Assembly: GCA_027563935.2 (NCBI GenBank)
Contig: JANVAS020000239.1
Location: forward strand, 4,278,001 to 4,342,000
DNA: 64,000 nt
Direction: 5' to 3'
Origin: Costus lasius
Lineage: Eukaryota > Streptophyta > Magnoliopsida > Zingiberales > Costaceae
Notes under the pieces: generated by a model
Told to the model about the DNA's origin: nothing
The model's input: the letters and a program-made list of their open reading frames with translations, nothing else
The model's database searches: none
Translations under genes and position numbers: made by a program
In this document: positions 1 to 12,177 of the stretch, piece after piece
Numbering within the stretch: position 1 is the first letter of the stretch
How the letters are laid out: each line of letters begins with the position of its first letter

Positions 1-246
1 CCAGTGTTATCACAAAAGATAACCAAAGGATCTGCACTCGAAGGAACGACACCAAGTTCTCTCACGAACTTACGAATCCACACTTCCTCCTTGGATGCTT
101 CCGAGGCTGCAACATACTCGGCTTCTGTTGTGGAATCAGCAACAGTTGACTGTTTGAAACTCTTCCACACCACCGCTCCTCCATTCAAGCTAAAGACATA
201 GCCTGATTGCGATCGGAAATCATCCTGGTCAGACTGGAACGAAGCC
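1..246 (-). pseudogene. copia RNase H remnant, out of frame (element A)
   Basis: The reverse complement of this stretch matches the RNase H segment of the inner copia at about 63698-63993 (residues after the TDASF motif, then the TTEAEY region). In element A it is joined directly to the RT thumb sequence by the deletion near 246 and lies out of frame with the upstream polyprotein. The aspartate-containing TDAS segment is cut at its start. The remainder runs off the window. Confidence 0.85.
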
Positions 247-3200
247 TCTTAGATCTATCCCTGTAGATCTTCACACCTAATACATAGGCTGCTTCTCCTA
301 AATCTTTCATCTGGAAACATTTCCTTAACCATGCCTTAACCGCATGCATTTCAGGAATGTCATTTCCAATGATCAAGATATCATCGACGCAGAGGACAAG
401 GAATGTAATCACGCTCCCACTAAACCTCTTATATACACACGGGTCATCCTCGTTCTTGATGAAACCAAATTCACTGACTGATTCATCAAAACGAATATTC
501 CAGCTTCTCGATGCTTGTTTAAGTCCATAAATAGACTTCTTTAATTTGCATATCTTATAACGATCTGATGGATTAGTGAAACCTTCAGGTTGTGTCATAT
601 ACACATCCTCATCCAGATTTCCATTCAGGAAAGCTGTTTTCACATCCATTTGCCAAATCTCATAATCGTAATATGCTGCTATCGCGAAAAGAATCCGAAT
701 AGACTTAAACATGGCTACAGGTGAGAAAGTTTCATCATAATCTATCCCGTAGATTTGTTTGAAACCTTTCGCAACTAGCCTGCCTTTATAGGTAACCACG
801 TTACCATCCATGTCAATCTTCTTCTTGAAGATCCATTTACAGCCTATAGGGATAACTCCCGGAGGCGGATCAACCAAATCCCATACTTGGTTATCTGACA
901 TGGAGTCCATCTCGGCGCGCATAGCTTCAAGCCATCTCGCTGACTCCGGTCCACTGACCGCATCCGCATAAGTTAGGGGTTCATCATTATCAATGATGTA
1001 GACTCCATCATAGCGCTCAGGCTGTCGACGAATCCTTCCCGATCTTCGCGGTTCCCGTGATATCTGAGCCTCAGGTTGTTCAGTAACCTGTTCTACCGGC
1101 TCAGGCTCATCCAACTGTGCTTGAGCACTTTGTCCTTCCTCTGGATTCTCATCCAACTTTATTTCTCTCCCACTGGCCTCTTGCAGAAGAAACTCCTTCT
1201 CAAGAAAAATGGCCGTCCGAGCAACAAATACCTTGTTCTCTTTGGGATCGTAGAAATAATAACCCTTAGTTTCCTTAGGGTAACCGACAAAGATACATTT
1301 CTCAGATCTGCTCTCCAGTTTCCCAGTGGCGAGCTTTTTGACATAAGCCTCGCAACCCCAGATCCTGATAAATGTCAAGCTAGGCTGTTTCCCATACCAT
1401 AACTCATATGGAGTCTTAGAAACTGCCTTGGATGGCACTCGGTTTAGTACCTTTGCAGCTGTTTCCAGTGCAAAACCCAAAAAGGAATATGGAAGAGTAG
1501 CCTGACTCATCATAGAACGAACCATATCAAGTAACGTTCTATTTCTCCTCTCAGACACACCATTCCATTGCGGTGTTCCTGGTGGAGTGAGCTGTGAGAT
1601 AATCCCACACTCCTTTAGATAGTCAGTAAACGCATGACTCAAGTATTCTCCACCTCGATCAGAACGAAGTGCCTTGATATTTCGGCCAAGCTGATTTTGT
1701 ACTTCATTCTTGAACTCTTTGAACTTGTCAAAAGATTCACTTTTATGTCTCATCAGATAGACATACCCATATCTACTGAAATCATCAGTAAAGGTAATGA
1801 AGTACTGATAGCCACCTCTGGCATGTTTACTAAACGGCCCACACACATCGCTGTGTATAAGGTCAAGCAAACCTGAAGCCCTTTGACCTTTGTGAGGAAA
1901 AGGTGACTTCGTCATTTTACCCATTAAACAAGCTTTGCATGTATCAATCTCCTCATAGGAGAATGATCCCAGCAGTCCATGATCATGCAACCGCTTAATG
2001 CGCTTCTTGTTAATATTGCTTAAACGACTATGCCATAACAAAGTGCTGTCATCAGCATATTTGGCTTTCTTAATATCAATGTTTTGTATAGAACATTCCA
2101 TGTCCAACATGAATAACCCATTGTTAATTGAACCAGTAGCATAAACAATATTATCCAAAGAAAGAACACACTTTGAAATATTGCATTCAAAGGAAAATCC
2201 CTTCCTGACAAGAGCAGGAATGGAGATAATATTTTTAGTAATGCTGGGAACAAAATAACAATTGTTCAGTTCTAATACAATTCCAGATGGCAAAGAGATG
2301 AAATAGTCTCCTACAGCAACAGCAGCAACCCGTGCCCCGTTTCCAACGCGTAGGTCCACCTCATGCTGTCCCACCTGCCTTCTTCTCTTGAGTTCCTGCA
2401 CATTTGAACAAATGTGAACTCCACATGCAGTGTCCAACACCCATGAAATAGAAGAAGATGAAACCATGACTTCCGTCACGTAAATACCTGAGCCAGAAGC
2501 GATGCTTCCCCTCTTATCTCCTTGGAGCGCTTTACAGTCCTTTTTCCAGTGACCCAGCTGGCCACAGTGGAAACATCTGTATTCCTTTGACCGCTTAACT
2601 TTTTGCTTCAGAGCCTTGCTGTAACTCTTGACAGGGGCCTTGCCCTTCTTCCCCTTCTTCTTGTTCCTAGAAGGAACCATTAAGACAGAGGTCGAAGGCT
2701 TTCCCTTGAGAGTCTCCTTAGTAGTCAAGAGCATGTTCAGCAGCTCTGCCGGAGTACAATCGATTTTGTTCATATTAAAGTTAATGATGAACGCATCGAA
2801 AGAGGGCGGGAGAGACTGCAGAATAATGTCTACAGCAAGCTCCTGGTTGATGGTATGCCCCAGTTTCTCTAGAGCCTCCTTGTGCCCAATCATCTTGAGC
2901 ACGTGAGCTCCCACTGGGCTCCCTTCAGCCAGTTTGCTCTGAAAGAACAACTTTGTCAAATTATAGCGTTCTGTCCTCGCCTGTGCAGCATACAGCATCT
3001 TGAGGTTCGCTATAATCTCTATAGCCGACATATCCTCATGCTGACGCTGCAGCGGTGGCGTCATAGGCGCTAGCATCAGGCAAGCGACATCAATGCTATC
3101 ATTGACGTGCTTTTCATAAGCTTCCCGAACCGCCCTTGCGGCGTTCGGAGCGGGTTGAGGCGGTATAGCCGTCTCGAGGACATACAGTTTCCTCTCTGCC

Positions 3201-3292
3201 TTAAGAACAATCTTAAGGTGTCCGTACCAGTCTGAGAAGTTTGGCCCAGCAAACTTCTCCCTTTCCAGTAGGGATCGCACATTGAAGCTCAT
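185..3292 (-). pseudogene. copia gag-pol polyprotein (element A), truncated by internal deletion
   Basis: This is a 1035-codon frame starting MSFNVRSLLER. Domains in order: gag (1-239), CCHC zinc knuckle CFHCGQLGHWKKDC (240-253), aspartic protease with DTACG (D287), integrase zinc region (about 420-460), integrase core with HSD, TDDFSR, SDRGGEY and ERRNR, then reverse transcriptase starting near the motif KGRLVAKGF. Three lesions are visible against the inner copy at 60275. The zinc-binding Gly-His of integrase (LGHIN) is Ser-Asn here (LSNIN). The catalytic YVDD is CVDD (LCVDDIL). About 376 bp are missing, so the frame ends in unrelated residues at 185. The ATG matches the inner copy's start. 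The copy should be inactive without trans help. Confidence 0.93.
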
Positions 3293-3524
3293 GGTGTTCG
3301 TTGCTGCAGGTATCTACAACAATGCAAGAACAGCAAGGTCAGTATCAATGTCAAGAATCAATCAGGACTTAAGAAAGATTCTTTTTCTCACTATTTTATC
3401 TGGCTGAAAAATCCAGCAAAACAGCCCGAAAGAGTAGTACTCTTTTAGTGAGATGGGATCCAGATTTCATACTTGGTCTCCGCGTCCCGCTCAGGCGAGA
3501 TAAGATGCACAGAGAGTACAAGCA
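3293..3524 (-). other. gag-proximal part of the element A leader
   Basis: Untranslated leader directly upstream of the gag ATG. It matches 60050-60274 of the inner copia and 55450-55674 of the outer copia. It is separated from the rest of the leader by the solo LTR at 3530-5205. Confidence 0.8.
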
Positions 3525-3529
3525 CTAAT

Positions 3530-5205
3530 TGTAGGGAACCCCTTTCATGAGGGGTGCGAAACCCTAAAGTGGCGCAACATGATAGGCAGCGGATTCAAGG
3601 GTTGAAGAGCATGCATTATATGATCAACTTTCGAAACATGAATAGAGAAGATGCGATTCATACCATAGCCATTTCAAGATGGCGCCTTGGAAGCAAGAGA
3701 ACAATGAAGGTCTCCTCCAAATCGTCACACACAAGATGAGCGACGGCTTGCTTCTTGTCGTCCCTTGTGCTAGCAAGGATCGACCAAGATGTCTTTGATC
3801 GAAAGGAAAGGGATGGAGATGTCGATCTCTCTTGGCCGAATCTTCCTCTATGCTTCAAGTTGTCGCCGCACACCAAAGAGTGTCGAGAGGAATGAGTTTT
3901 TTTTAGTGACGAGAATAGAGAACCCTCTATTCGAACGTGAGCCATCTCCAAGTGGAGATCATGGTTACTAAAAATAGCAACCACTCATCGCTACAATGTT
4001 CACGCCAAGTGAACATGTCGCCACGCCTTGAACCATGCGCTCATTTCATGAGCTGGTTCAATTTTGTTCAGTTTAAGAACCAATCAAGCCAAGCAATCAA
4101 GTCTAGATCTCAAATAAACCCTAAGGCTCCAGATCTAACCGTTGATCTCTTGATGCTTCTGATCTCACCGATCTAGCATCTATTCTCTCGATCGAAGCTT
4201 ACCGATCTCAAGCCCTAATCAATCAAACATGATCAGACCAGATCTCACTTACAATCAGAGATCAAATCCCTTTAAACTGAACTTAAACAATTCAGTCCAC
4301 ACGATCTGACTTAAGTAAGCCATATCATCAAATTGTGCGACCCTGAGGGTTTCCTTTAAATGTCGGTAACGATAACTCACATCATCACAATCAGTGAGGG
4401 GTATCTAGCAACACATCACTGTCTCCCGATATAAAGGAAAGAGTCTTCCAAGACTACACCCAAAATACAGCACAAGCGTGAATCAACTTCACTAAGCATA
4501 CATATTTCCTTTGCCACTGGATGTTCTTATTGGACAAGCGTGTCAAGCTTGTAATTCCAATATGATGAGCATGATTAGATCAGATGATCACAGTCACCCG
4601 AGTATGGCCATACACTTTCTCAATCATCTCATCCAGGGGGCCCTTTAGAACATCGCACTCCTTAAACAAGGAGACGGCAATCCTATGTCTATCACTAGTG
4701 CCCTAACATGACTCAAGCTCACCATCCAAGATAGTCTATAATCATTATGTTTCAAATGATATTGAACTACCTCAAAACAATGACAATCATCATTTAGAAA
4801 ACACAAGTGATCTCATGTCAGAGGAAATGTGCCACTTGTTACAATCAAGGATTATTCACATTGTGACAAGCAACTGAATATCCTAGTAGGGTCTGTCCGG
4901 TACATCCAATGTACCCATGAGTCTACATCTTATTCCATGCTCGAAGCATCCTATAAGATTAGAACACATATTAGTCTTAACCATATCAAGGCTGTCTCAT
5001 GTTCACCAAGATACATCGACTAAGGACATAATAGCATGTCAGCCCAGCTGAACAGCATTGAGACATTATTCAGAAGTACACTTATTGCAGCAGACAAGGT
5101 AACAAACTGAATAATAACCATGCCTTTATAAACACAAGAGTTTATTACATGATACTGATACAATCCTTACTCCTCAAACATTAGCCTTAAGTGCATACCC
5201 CAACA
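3530..5205 (-). mobile_element. copia solo LTR inserted in the leader of element A
   Basis: This 1676-bp LTR reads TGTAGGG...CCCCAACA on the plus strand. It is flanked by a perfect 5-bp TSD, CTAAT (3525-3529 and 5206-5210). The unoccupied site is visible in the inner copia near 60040, where CTAAT occurs once in the matching reverse-complement context. No internal sequence or PBS is present, so this is a solo LTR left by LTR-LTR recombination. Its U3-side half is about 97% like the LTR at 6808-8506, but its other half is much more diverged. Confidence 0.93.
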
Positions 5206-5210
5206 CTAAT

Positions 5211-6792
5211 CTCTGGTAGGCTGTCCCAGCCAATCGCCAACCCGTGCGATTCCCCTTCATCTGGGCAATCCAGCAGACTGTGCCAACTGAGTTGGTACAA
5301 CACAATCTCTGACCCCACAGATGGCTGCCTCCATGTGCTACCATATGCGCCACATATGTAGCCTACATGGTCAAGCTGACCCGACCTACTCCCTGGACCA
5401 CCACGTGCTATGCTGAGCAACGAGAAGCGATAAATCCCTTCTCTGTAACACGCAGGTGTAATCCCGCACCGTCTGAAGATAGAAGGACGTGCCCACTAAG
5501 TGGGTACAACACGGCTCCAACGATAGTCAGAACAGTGAGGTTTCGCGTCAGAAGGCTTACGAGCTTGATATTTCAGCGTTGGATTTTAATGGTCTTTTAT
5601 CTTCTTCCCTATCATGCAATTCCTATGGTGATAGCAGAAGATAAACACATGCATTTCCAATTATATAAGCAATAAAAGAAAGCATGCTGATCTTATGTGG
5701 TAAAAGGCCAATAAGCCTAAGTAAGACCTTAACCAAACTTAAGTCTTCACTTGCTTTTCTTCATGGGTCTTTTGCTACTCATTTGGCCCAAACTAGGGCC
5801 CAAGCGCCATCTGCAGCTGAGGTGCGTCCACCAGGTAAATGCGCCTGGTCCCAGAGTCGAACCCTGGACCTCCCACCTGGTCAAGCCTCTGCTGCATGCG
5901 CCTCTGCCAAGTGTGCTCTGTGCTCTTGTCTGACTAATTTACAAATTAATCTATCTAGACAAGATTGACTCGCAGGTCAATTACATTTTATAAATTAATT
6001 AAATTGTGATTCGCAGATCACAAAAATAAGAATTAATTTACAATAAAATTCCAGGCACGCAGGCCCCAGCACAGCACACATTAAACGGGTAGCCCACATA
6101 AGATTAAATAAACATACATATGGTATCCAATCAGCATGTGATCCAATCATGAAAAATAAAATTTTGAAAAAACCCCATTGAGATTAATTTTATTTTTCCC
6201 TATTTGCCCTGCTGCCTTACGACGGTCCATTACTAGGGATCCACTCATCCAGCCTAGTCAGATCCACTGCCCTTGCATGCACCAAGTCCTAACTGACTTG
6301 AGTCGACCTAATGGTCAACCATGCATGCGCAAGGGCTGAACGACCACAATGAGGTCTGGCAAGCGGGTGTGACCCCGGGCCTAACTCATGTGCGTTCATA
6401 GGTTGTCTCAATCAGACATCGATACACGCCTTTGATGCAGTCGACCTATAGCCACCTCGTGCTTGCGCACAGGTGCTATCTGGTCGACTCATCTAGGCTG
6501 TCAGATAGTCTGATCAGACCAGTTGGATCTAACCTAGAGGATGACTTCAACCCTAATAACTCGTCTAAGGGTTTAAAGCAGGCGCCTCTTAGATCTAATG
6601 AGAGTCGCGCATGATATAAGATTTTGGATAAAACCATAGAATGCGCCAACAAACATGCGCAAAGGAAATACATATGTAAGGTTCGCAAGAAGCAACTTAA
6701 CATGTAAATTTTCGCATGTTATAGATCTAAGAATACAATGGCATACATGGATCACAAAATGTTTAAGCAATCATAAAAACGTGCATTAACTT
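5211..6792 (-). other. long copia leader, PBS-proximal part (element A)
   Basis: This stretch between PBS and gag has no plausible reading frame. Together with 3293-3524 it makes a leader of about 1.8 kb. It holds two palindromic hairpins, on the minus strand at 5276-5307 and 5488-5513, that recur in both other copia copies. Other conserved blocks shared with the inner leader lie around 5690-6070 and 6200-6450. Confidence 0.75.
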
Positions 6793-6805
6793 GGCTCTGA
6801 TACCA
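6793..6805 (-). promoter_or_regulatory. primer-binding site of element A (tRNA-iMet type)
   Basis: The minus strand reads TGGTATCAGAGCC, two bases after the LTR end. This is the initiator-methionine tRNA complement used by most plant copia elements to prime minus-strand DNA synthesis. Confidence 0.92.
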
Positions 6806-6807
6806 AT

Positions 6808-8506
6808 TGAAGGTCCCCTAAATCTAAGGGGGGCGAAACCCTATAGGCGCATATGGAGGTTAAGATGCAGCGGAAAGGGGTTTCTACGATCTTTGCATGC
6901 GTTATGATCAACTTATAAAACTCTGATTGAATGAAAACGATTCATACCATAGCCATTTCTAGATGGCGTCTTGGAAGCAAAAGATGCAAGCGCCTCTTCT
7001 CCAAAGTCTCGCACACAAGATGAAGATGCGCTCCTTCCTTGATGCTCCTTGTGCTAGCAAGGATCGTCCAAGGTGTCTTGATCGCTTGAAGGAAAAAGAG
7101 AGTTCTTTCTTGCTTGGCGTCTTTTCTCCTTGTCGTCCACCAGTTTTTCACCACACGAAATTGTGTTCTCTCGTCAAAAACTAGAGCGAGCGACGAACCA
7201 AGAGGAGAGGCGTGAATAGAGGCTATCGTGAGGCATGGCCACGATTAGAAGAAGTGCTATCTAAAAATAGCAAGTCACTTCTCAAGTTGCGATCATGGGT
7301 TTACCCAATCGCAAATCCAATTCACCCTTGAACCATGCGCTCATCCATTGAGCCGGTTCACTTGACTTTGGTTCAATAACCAAATAAACCAAGCAATCAG
7401 TCCAGATCATAATAAACCCATAAGGCTTAAGATCTGACCGTTAATCTCTTGATGCCCCTGATCTCACCGATCTAGCATCCATTCTCTCAATCGAAGCTTA
7501 CCGATCTCAAGCCCTAATCAATCAAACATGATCAGACCAGATCTCACTTACAATCAGAGATTAAAATCCCTTTAAATTGAACCCAAACAATTCAGTCCAC
7601 ACGATCTGACTTAAGTAAGCCATATCATCAAATTGTGCGACCCTAAGGGTTTCCTTTAAATGTCGGTAACGATAACTCACGTCATCACGATCAGTGAGGG
7701 GTATCTAGCAACACATCACTGTCTCCCGATAGAAAGGAAAGAGTCTTCCAAGACTACACCCAAAATACAGCACAAGTGTGAATCCAATTCACCAGGCATG
7801 CATAATTCCTTTGCCACTGGATGTTCTTATTGGACAAGCATGTCAAGCCTGTAACTCCAATATGATGAGCATGATTAGATCAGATGAACATAGTCACCTG
7901 GGTATGGCCATACACTTTCTCAATCATCTCATCCAGGGGGCCCCTTTAGAACATCACACTCCTTAAACAAGGAGACGGCAATCCTATGTCTATCACTAGT
8001 GCCCTAACCTGACTCAAGCTCACCATCCAAGATAGTCTATAACCATTATGTTTCAAATGATATTGAACTACCTCAAAACAATGACAATCATCATTTAGAA
8101 AACACAAGTGATCTCAAGTCAGAGGAAATGTGCCACTTGTTACAATCAAGGATTATTCACATTGTGACAAGCAATTGAATATCCTAGTAGGGTCTGTCCA
8201 GTACATCCAATGTACCCATGAGTCTACATCTTATTCCATGCTCGAAGCATCCTATAAGATTAGAACACATATTAGTCTCAATCATATCAAGGCTGTCTCA
8301 TGTTCACCAAGATATCTCGACTAAGGACTTTATAGCATGTCAGCCCAGCTGAACAGCTTTGAGACATTATTCAGAAGTACACTTATTGCAGCAGACAATG
8401 TAACAAACTGAATAACAACCATGCCTTTATAAGCATAAGAGTTTATTACATGATACTGATACATTCCCAAGGCCTCAAACATTAGCCTTAAGGGCATACC
8501 CCAACA
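6808..8506 (-). repeat. 5' LTR of copia element A
   Basis: A 1699-bp LTR; on the minus strand it runs TGTTGGGGTATGCCC to TTCA. It joins element E sequence at 8507. It aligns over its length with 56687-58384 (inner copia), 52222-53869 (outer copia), and the solo LTRs 3530-5205 and 12178-13824. The best match to the nearby solo LTR is in the half from about 7440 to 8506. Confidence 0.93.
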
Positions 8507-8538
8507 ATGTCGTATTATGCGCCAAAACTTGTCTTCAC

Positions 8539-9335
8539 CTACAAAAAGAGATGAAAAACTATTTCTAAAAATAAACTAAAATAAACCCCCGCATGTCCTT
8601 CATCAGAATTAACCACAAATGATGCATCATCAAAAGAATCAACTTCCTCAAAAGAGGGGTTTTCAATTTCAATTTCCTCAAAATTTTCTACAAATAAATT
8701 AGCAAAAGAATCAATTTCACAATTATCAAAATTAGAGTGAGATCCATGAATATTCACATAAGGCTCAATCTCAAAACAATTATAATTAGAGGGGGATTTT
8801 TCTAAATCAAGTTTTTCAGCTTTCAAATCAAACTCAAATAAACAATCTTGTTGTGCTCTCTGGGTTTCCAAAATTTTAGAATTAGCAGTTAAAGATTCTA
8901 CTTGAGAAGCAAGTTGACTAATCATCGCCTTAAGATTTTTAATTTCCTTACTTCTATTTGTTATGATCTTCAATTTCTCAAGCATCGACTCTAAGCTAGA
9001 ATTTCCAATGTCCTCAAAGCATGGTTTAGAAACATGATCACAGCAATCATCATAAAAGATCTAGAATCATGTTGATCATCTCGATGCCATGATGAATTGT
9101 GAATTGCATGATTTCTATATTGACATTCAGAAGCATAATGATCATTAGATTTACAAATATTGCATCTAATAGAAGGAATAGAGTGAAATTTCAATATATC
9201 TATAAGAGTGCATCGTGAATAATCTTTATGCTCACCTTGTGGCATGTATACCTTGCCTCTTTCAGATGCCCATGAATTGTGATAAAAAGACATATTTTCA
9301 AGTCTATCAAGAACAGAAGGATAATCCAACACCAA
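8539..9335 (-). pseudogene. CCHC/acidic gag-like protein of element E, frameshifted
   Basis: Two minus-strand frames, 9335-8991 and 8985-8539, form one gene broken by an apparent 1-bp deletion near 9050 (compare DSRSFYDD in D at about 51320). The first half has a canonical CX2CX4HX4C knuckle (CNICKSNDHYASEC). The second half has a predicted coiled coil (region MLEKLKIITNRSKEIKNLK onward), then a Glu/Asp/Phe-rich tail. The protein resembles a gag nucleocapsid part, but the tail does not match gag families I know. The gene loses similarity to C near 8560 and is cut by element A at 8507. Role as RNA-binding structural protein is inferred. Confidence 0.75.
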
Positions 9336-9541
9336 TCAATCAAATTATTTTTTTTTCATAATATATAAAAAAATAAAAAAAAGATAAAACACAAGCAAAT
9401 TCACAAATTTCAGAAATCACAGTTCTGTCACAACTTGTGAAAATCCAAAACCTGCAAAAACAGAAAACAAAGTTAAATCTAAAACAAATAAAACCTAGTC
9501 TAGCAATACTAACAACTATTTTGAAATTAACAAAACTAAAG

Positions 9542-9559
9542 TCCCCGGCAATGGTGCCA
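9542..9559 (-). promoter_or_regulatory. primer-binding site of element E
   Basis: The minus strand reads TGGCACCATTGCCGGGGA, a few bases after the LTR end. It matches the PBS of C (41286-41303) and D (50867-50884). It resembles the tRNA-Asp-type PBS reported for Athila/Tat elements; the tRNA assignment is from general knowledge. Confidence 0.8.
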
Positions 9560-9565
9560 AAAACT

Positions 9566-11473
9566 TGTTGTATTCCGTAAGTGCACGGATACTCGAAGTA
9601 ATAGAGAAAGATATCGAACCACAGAGACCTTACTGTTAAGTACTAAATAGTTGTCTTCTTACTAGCTAAGCAATCGATTTTAATGCAAGTGAACAATAAA
9701 AAGAGCGTAGAGATAATCAGAGAGAAACATTGGGACTAGGGTTTCATCCTCCTTGATTCTAATGACTAGATTTAAATAAAAGGTCATCAGACTAATCTTA
9801 TCATGATAAAGACTTAATTTACTTCATAAAGGAATTATCTCACTTTCTTGCGGACAATCATGCAGGGATCAATCCTCGCTTTCGCGCAAGATCTATCCCA
9901 ACGCTAAAGATAAGTAAATCATCAATCAAAGAATTCAAAGATCACTTTCGTGCATCCGAATTCTAAGTTGATTGCCTCGAGTGGAATCTCAAGGATCACT
10001 TTCGTGCATCCGAGACTCAACACAAGTTCTACTTATGGTTTTCCGACGACTCGATCCTCACTTTCGTGCAAGATCAAATCAAGCCTAATACAACAACTCA
10101 ACCCTAGATTCAAATTATCATCATGGCAATAAAATCACTAAAATCAAATAATAAGAACTAACCTAAGAGAGTTCCTAACATGCAATTCTAGGGTTCCAAG
10201 TTCTCAAGCAAGTCACCTTTCAGTCCTTATTGCGAGAACTCTAAAACATGAATAATAACATCAATCTATGGAGAATCAAAGTGCAATTATTCACATAAGT
10301 AAAATTATCATCATAAAACTATTCTGACGAAAATAAGAGTTATCTAATCATTAAGAAATAAGAGTGAATTACACCCATGTCCCAAATATGATTAAGCTAG
10401 CATAAAAAGAGAAATACAATAAGTCATAGTATCAAAGTGTTCAAAAATCAAAGAAGAAGAAGAAACAATGTTACAACACGATTGTAATAGAAAATACAGC
10501 CGTAATTTGCTTCCAAAACACGCTGTGAACAATGTCGTGCCCCTTCTTTCGTTGATTCCTCCTCCGATTGAACTTCTTTTCCTCCAAAACTTATGGGGTG
10601 TTGTATTCTCCTCCAGGCGAAGTTTCTGCGTGAAAATCATAGCCTGAGGTGCTCTCTCCGCCTCTCGGCGCGAGGCCAAACCCTAACCACCTCTCTGTCC
10701 ATTGCTCCCTCAATACTGGATAAAAATTGGTCCTTTCATTTCGTGTCTCTTCTCCTCTTTAAGACGAGTCAGCATCATCTTTCGGATATCAATTTGGAGG
10801 TCTGGATCAAAAGTTATGGTCCACGCAATTTTCGGGCCCGTAAAAATCTTGTTTTTGAATGGAAATTACGGCCGTAAACTATTTTACGGCAGTGCCGTAT
10901 TTTTGTTCTATAAACCTTGTGTCAAAATTATGGCCCATAAAAGTTATTGTGGCAGTGCCGTAAAATCTGACGAGTTCTTTGGTCTGAAATATCTGATAAA
11001 TACGACACCGTAAAATGGTTTACGGCCGTGCCGTAAAATCAGCAAAAGTCTCTGGTTTGAAACGCTCCAAAATACGGCCCATGTAATTCTTTATGGTGGT
11101 GCCATAAAATTAGGAAAATCTTCTGTTCGGAATTTCTCCAAATTACCTTAGTGGCTCGATATTATCGTATCGTACGAAAATACGGTACCATAATATAAAT
11201 TACGGCACTACCGTATTTTGGGGAGTTACTCCGTTTTGCATAAAATTTGTTGACTGATCTCCTCTTGATGATAGTAACTCTTCTATGTCTTCAATTTTGC
11301 TTGAAAATGCCTCAAAATAGTGACTTTTTACCTAAAAATCTTGAAAAATCAAAATAGAAGTAGATTGTACAATATTTAATGAATTCAGCATAAAAACAAG
11401 TAAAAGATCCTCAATTTAGCATGAAAAGATATCTAAAATGATACAAAATATACTATATATTTTGGTGTCATCA
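9566..11473 (-). repeat. 5' LTR of element E
   Basis: A 1908-bp LTR; on the minus strand it begins TGATGACACC and ends ...CAACA. The part at about 9880-10085 carries repeated CTTTCGTGCA motifs. The part at about 10860-11220 carries many short palindromes, for example TTACGGCCGTAA at 10866-10877. Both features recur in the other LTRs of this family. Confidence 0.88.
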
Positions 11474-12177
11474 GTGGGTTTGATTCAATCTCGGTAATTG
11501 TTAATAATTGATTAAATCAGCTCAGTTCCTTCCGATTAAGAAAAAGTTTCCCTTGAGTAAGTTGGTAGATATTTATATTAGAGCCGTGGTTAGCAAGCAT
11601 GGTATTCCTCTTAGTATAATTTCACATAGAGATTCTCATTTCACATCTAAATTTTGGGGAGATTTGCTAAAAGCTTTGGGTACTAAATTGAATTCTAGTA
11701 CAACGTTTCATCCTCAAACTGATAGTCAGTTTGAAAGAACCATTCAAACTTTATAAGATTTACTTAGAGCTTGTGCTCTAAACATGAAATCTTCTTGGGA
11801 TAAGCATCTCCACTTAGCCTTAGAATAACAGTTTTCACTCTGGAATTGAAATGCCACTGTTTGAAGCTCTTTATGAAAGAAAGTGTAGGTCACCTATTTG
11901 TTGGGATGAAGTAGGTGAAAAATTTTTTGTTTGACTAGAGATGATTCAGAGGGATGTTGACATTGTTAAACAAATTATACAAAGATTGTTAACTGCTCAG
12001 GGTAGACAGAAAAGTTATGCAAATAAAAGAAGAAGAGATTTAGAATTTGAAGATGGGGATCATGTATTTTTAAAGGTTTCACTAGTTAAAGCCATTCTAA
12101 GCTTTGGGAAAGAAAAGAATGTTGGCTCCAAAATTCATAGGTGCTTTTGAGATATTGCAGCATGTTGGGGTGGTAGC
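11474..12177 (+). pseudogene. gypsy integrase core remnant (element F)
   Basis: The translated stretch SAQFLPIKKKFPLSKL... continues through ISHRDSHFTSKFW and FHPQTDSQFERTIQTL. These are the second Asp and the Glu of a DDE integrase core. It then hits a stop at about 11755 and frameshifts follow. A further segment near 11941-12100 (RQKSYANKRRRDLEFEDGD) is the integrase C-terminal region. The sequence stops at 12177, where a copia solo LTR is inserted. No function remains. Confidence 0.85.

Larger units (their letters stand above)
1..8506 (-). mobile_element. Ty1/copia LTR retrotransposon A, 3' part outside window
   Basis: The minus-strand element reads 5' LTR (6808-8506), tRNA-iMet-type PBS (6793-6805), long leader, then gag-pol from 3292 down to the window edge. 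Its leader is interrupted by a solo LTR of the same family (3530-5205). The 3' LTR and the end of RNase H lie left of the window. It is inserted in element E at 8507. The gag region is about 95% identical by eye to the inner copia at 60275 and clearly less similar to the outer copia at 55675. The copy is dead: about 376 bp are deleted at the RT/RNase H junction and several catalytic residues are changed. Confidence 0.93.
8507..11473 (-). mobile_element. pol-less LTR retrotransposon E, 5' part only
   Basis: On the minus strand this element shows 5' LTR (9566-11473), a PBS (9542-9559) and the start of an internal region encoding a CCHC protein. It is cut at 8507 by insertion of copia element A. 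It belongs to the same family as C (28259-47286), D (49222-52221) and the solo LTR at 22125. It is inserted in gypsy element F, which resumes at 11474. The other end lies left of the window. Confidence 0.88.

Noticed and set aside
4829..5023. Antisense reading frame of about 64 aa conserved at 4829, 8130 and 56869 (minus) in copia LTRs
   Set aside because: It lies antisense in three closely related LTR copies and is broken in the older copies. Shared ancestry explains the similarity; no domain or start context supports a gene.
7778..7966. Second antisense frame in copia LTRs (also 13099-13329 and 52724-52921)
   Set aside because: Same reasoning: it is LTR sequence read in reverse, with differing ends in each copy.
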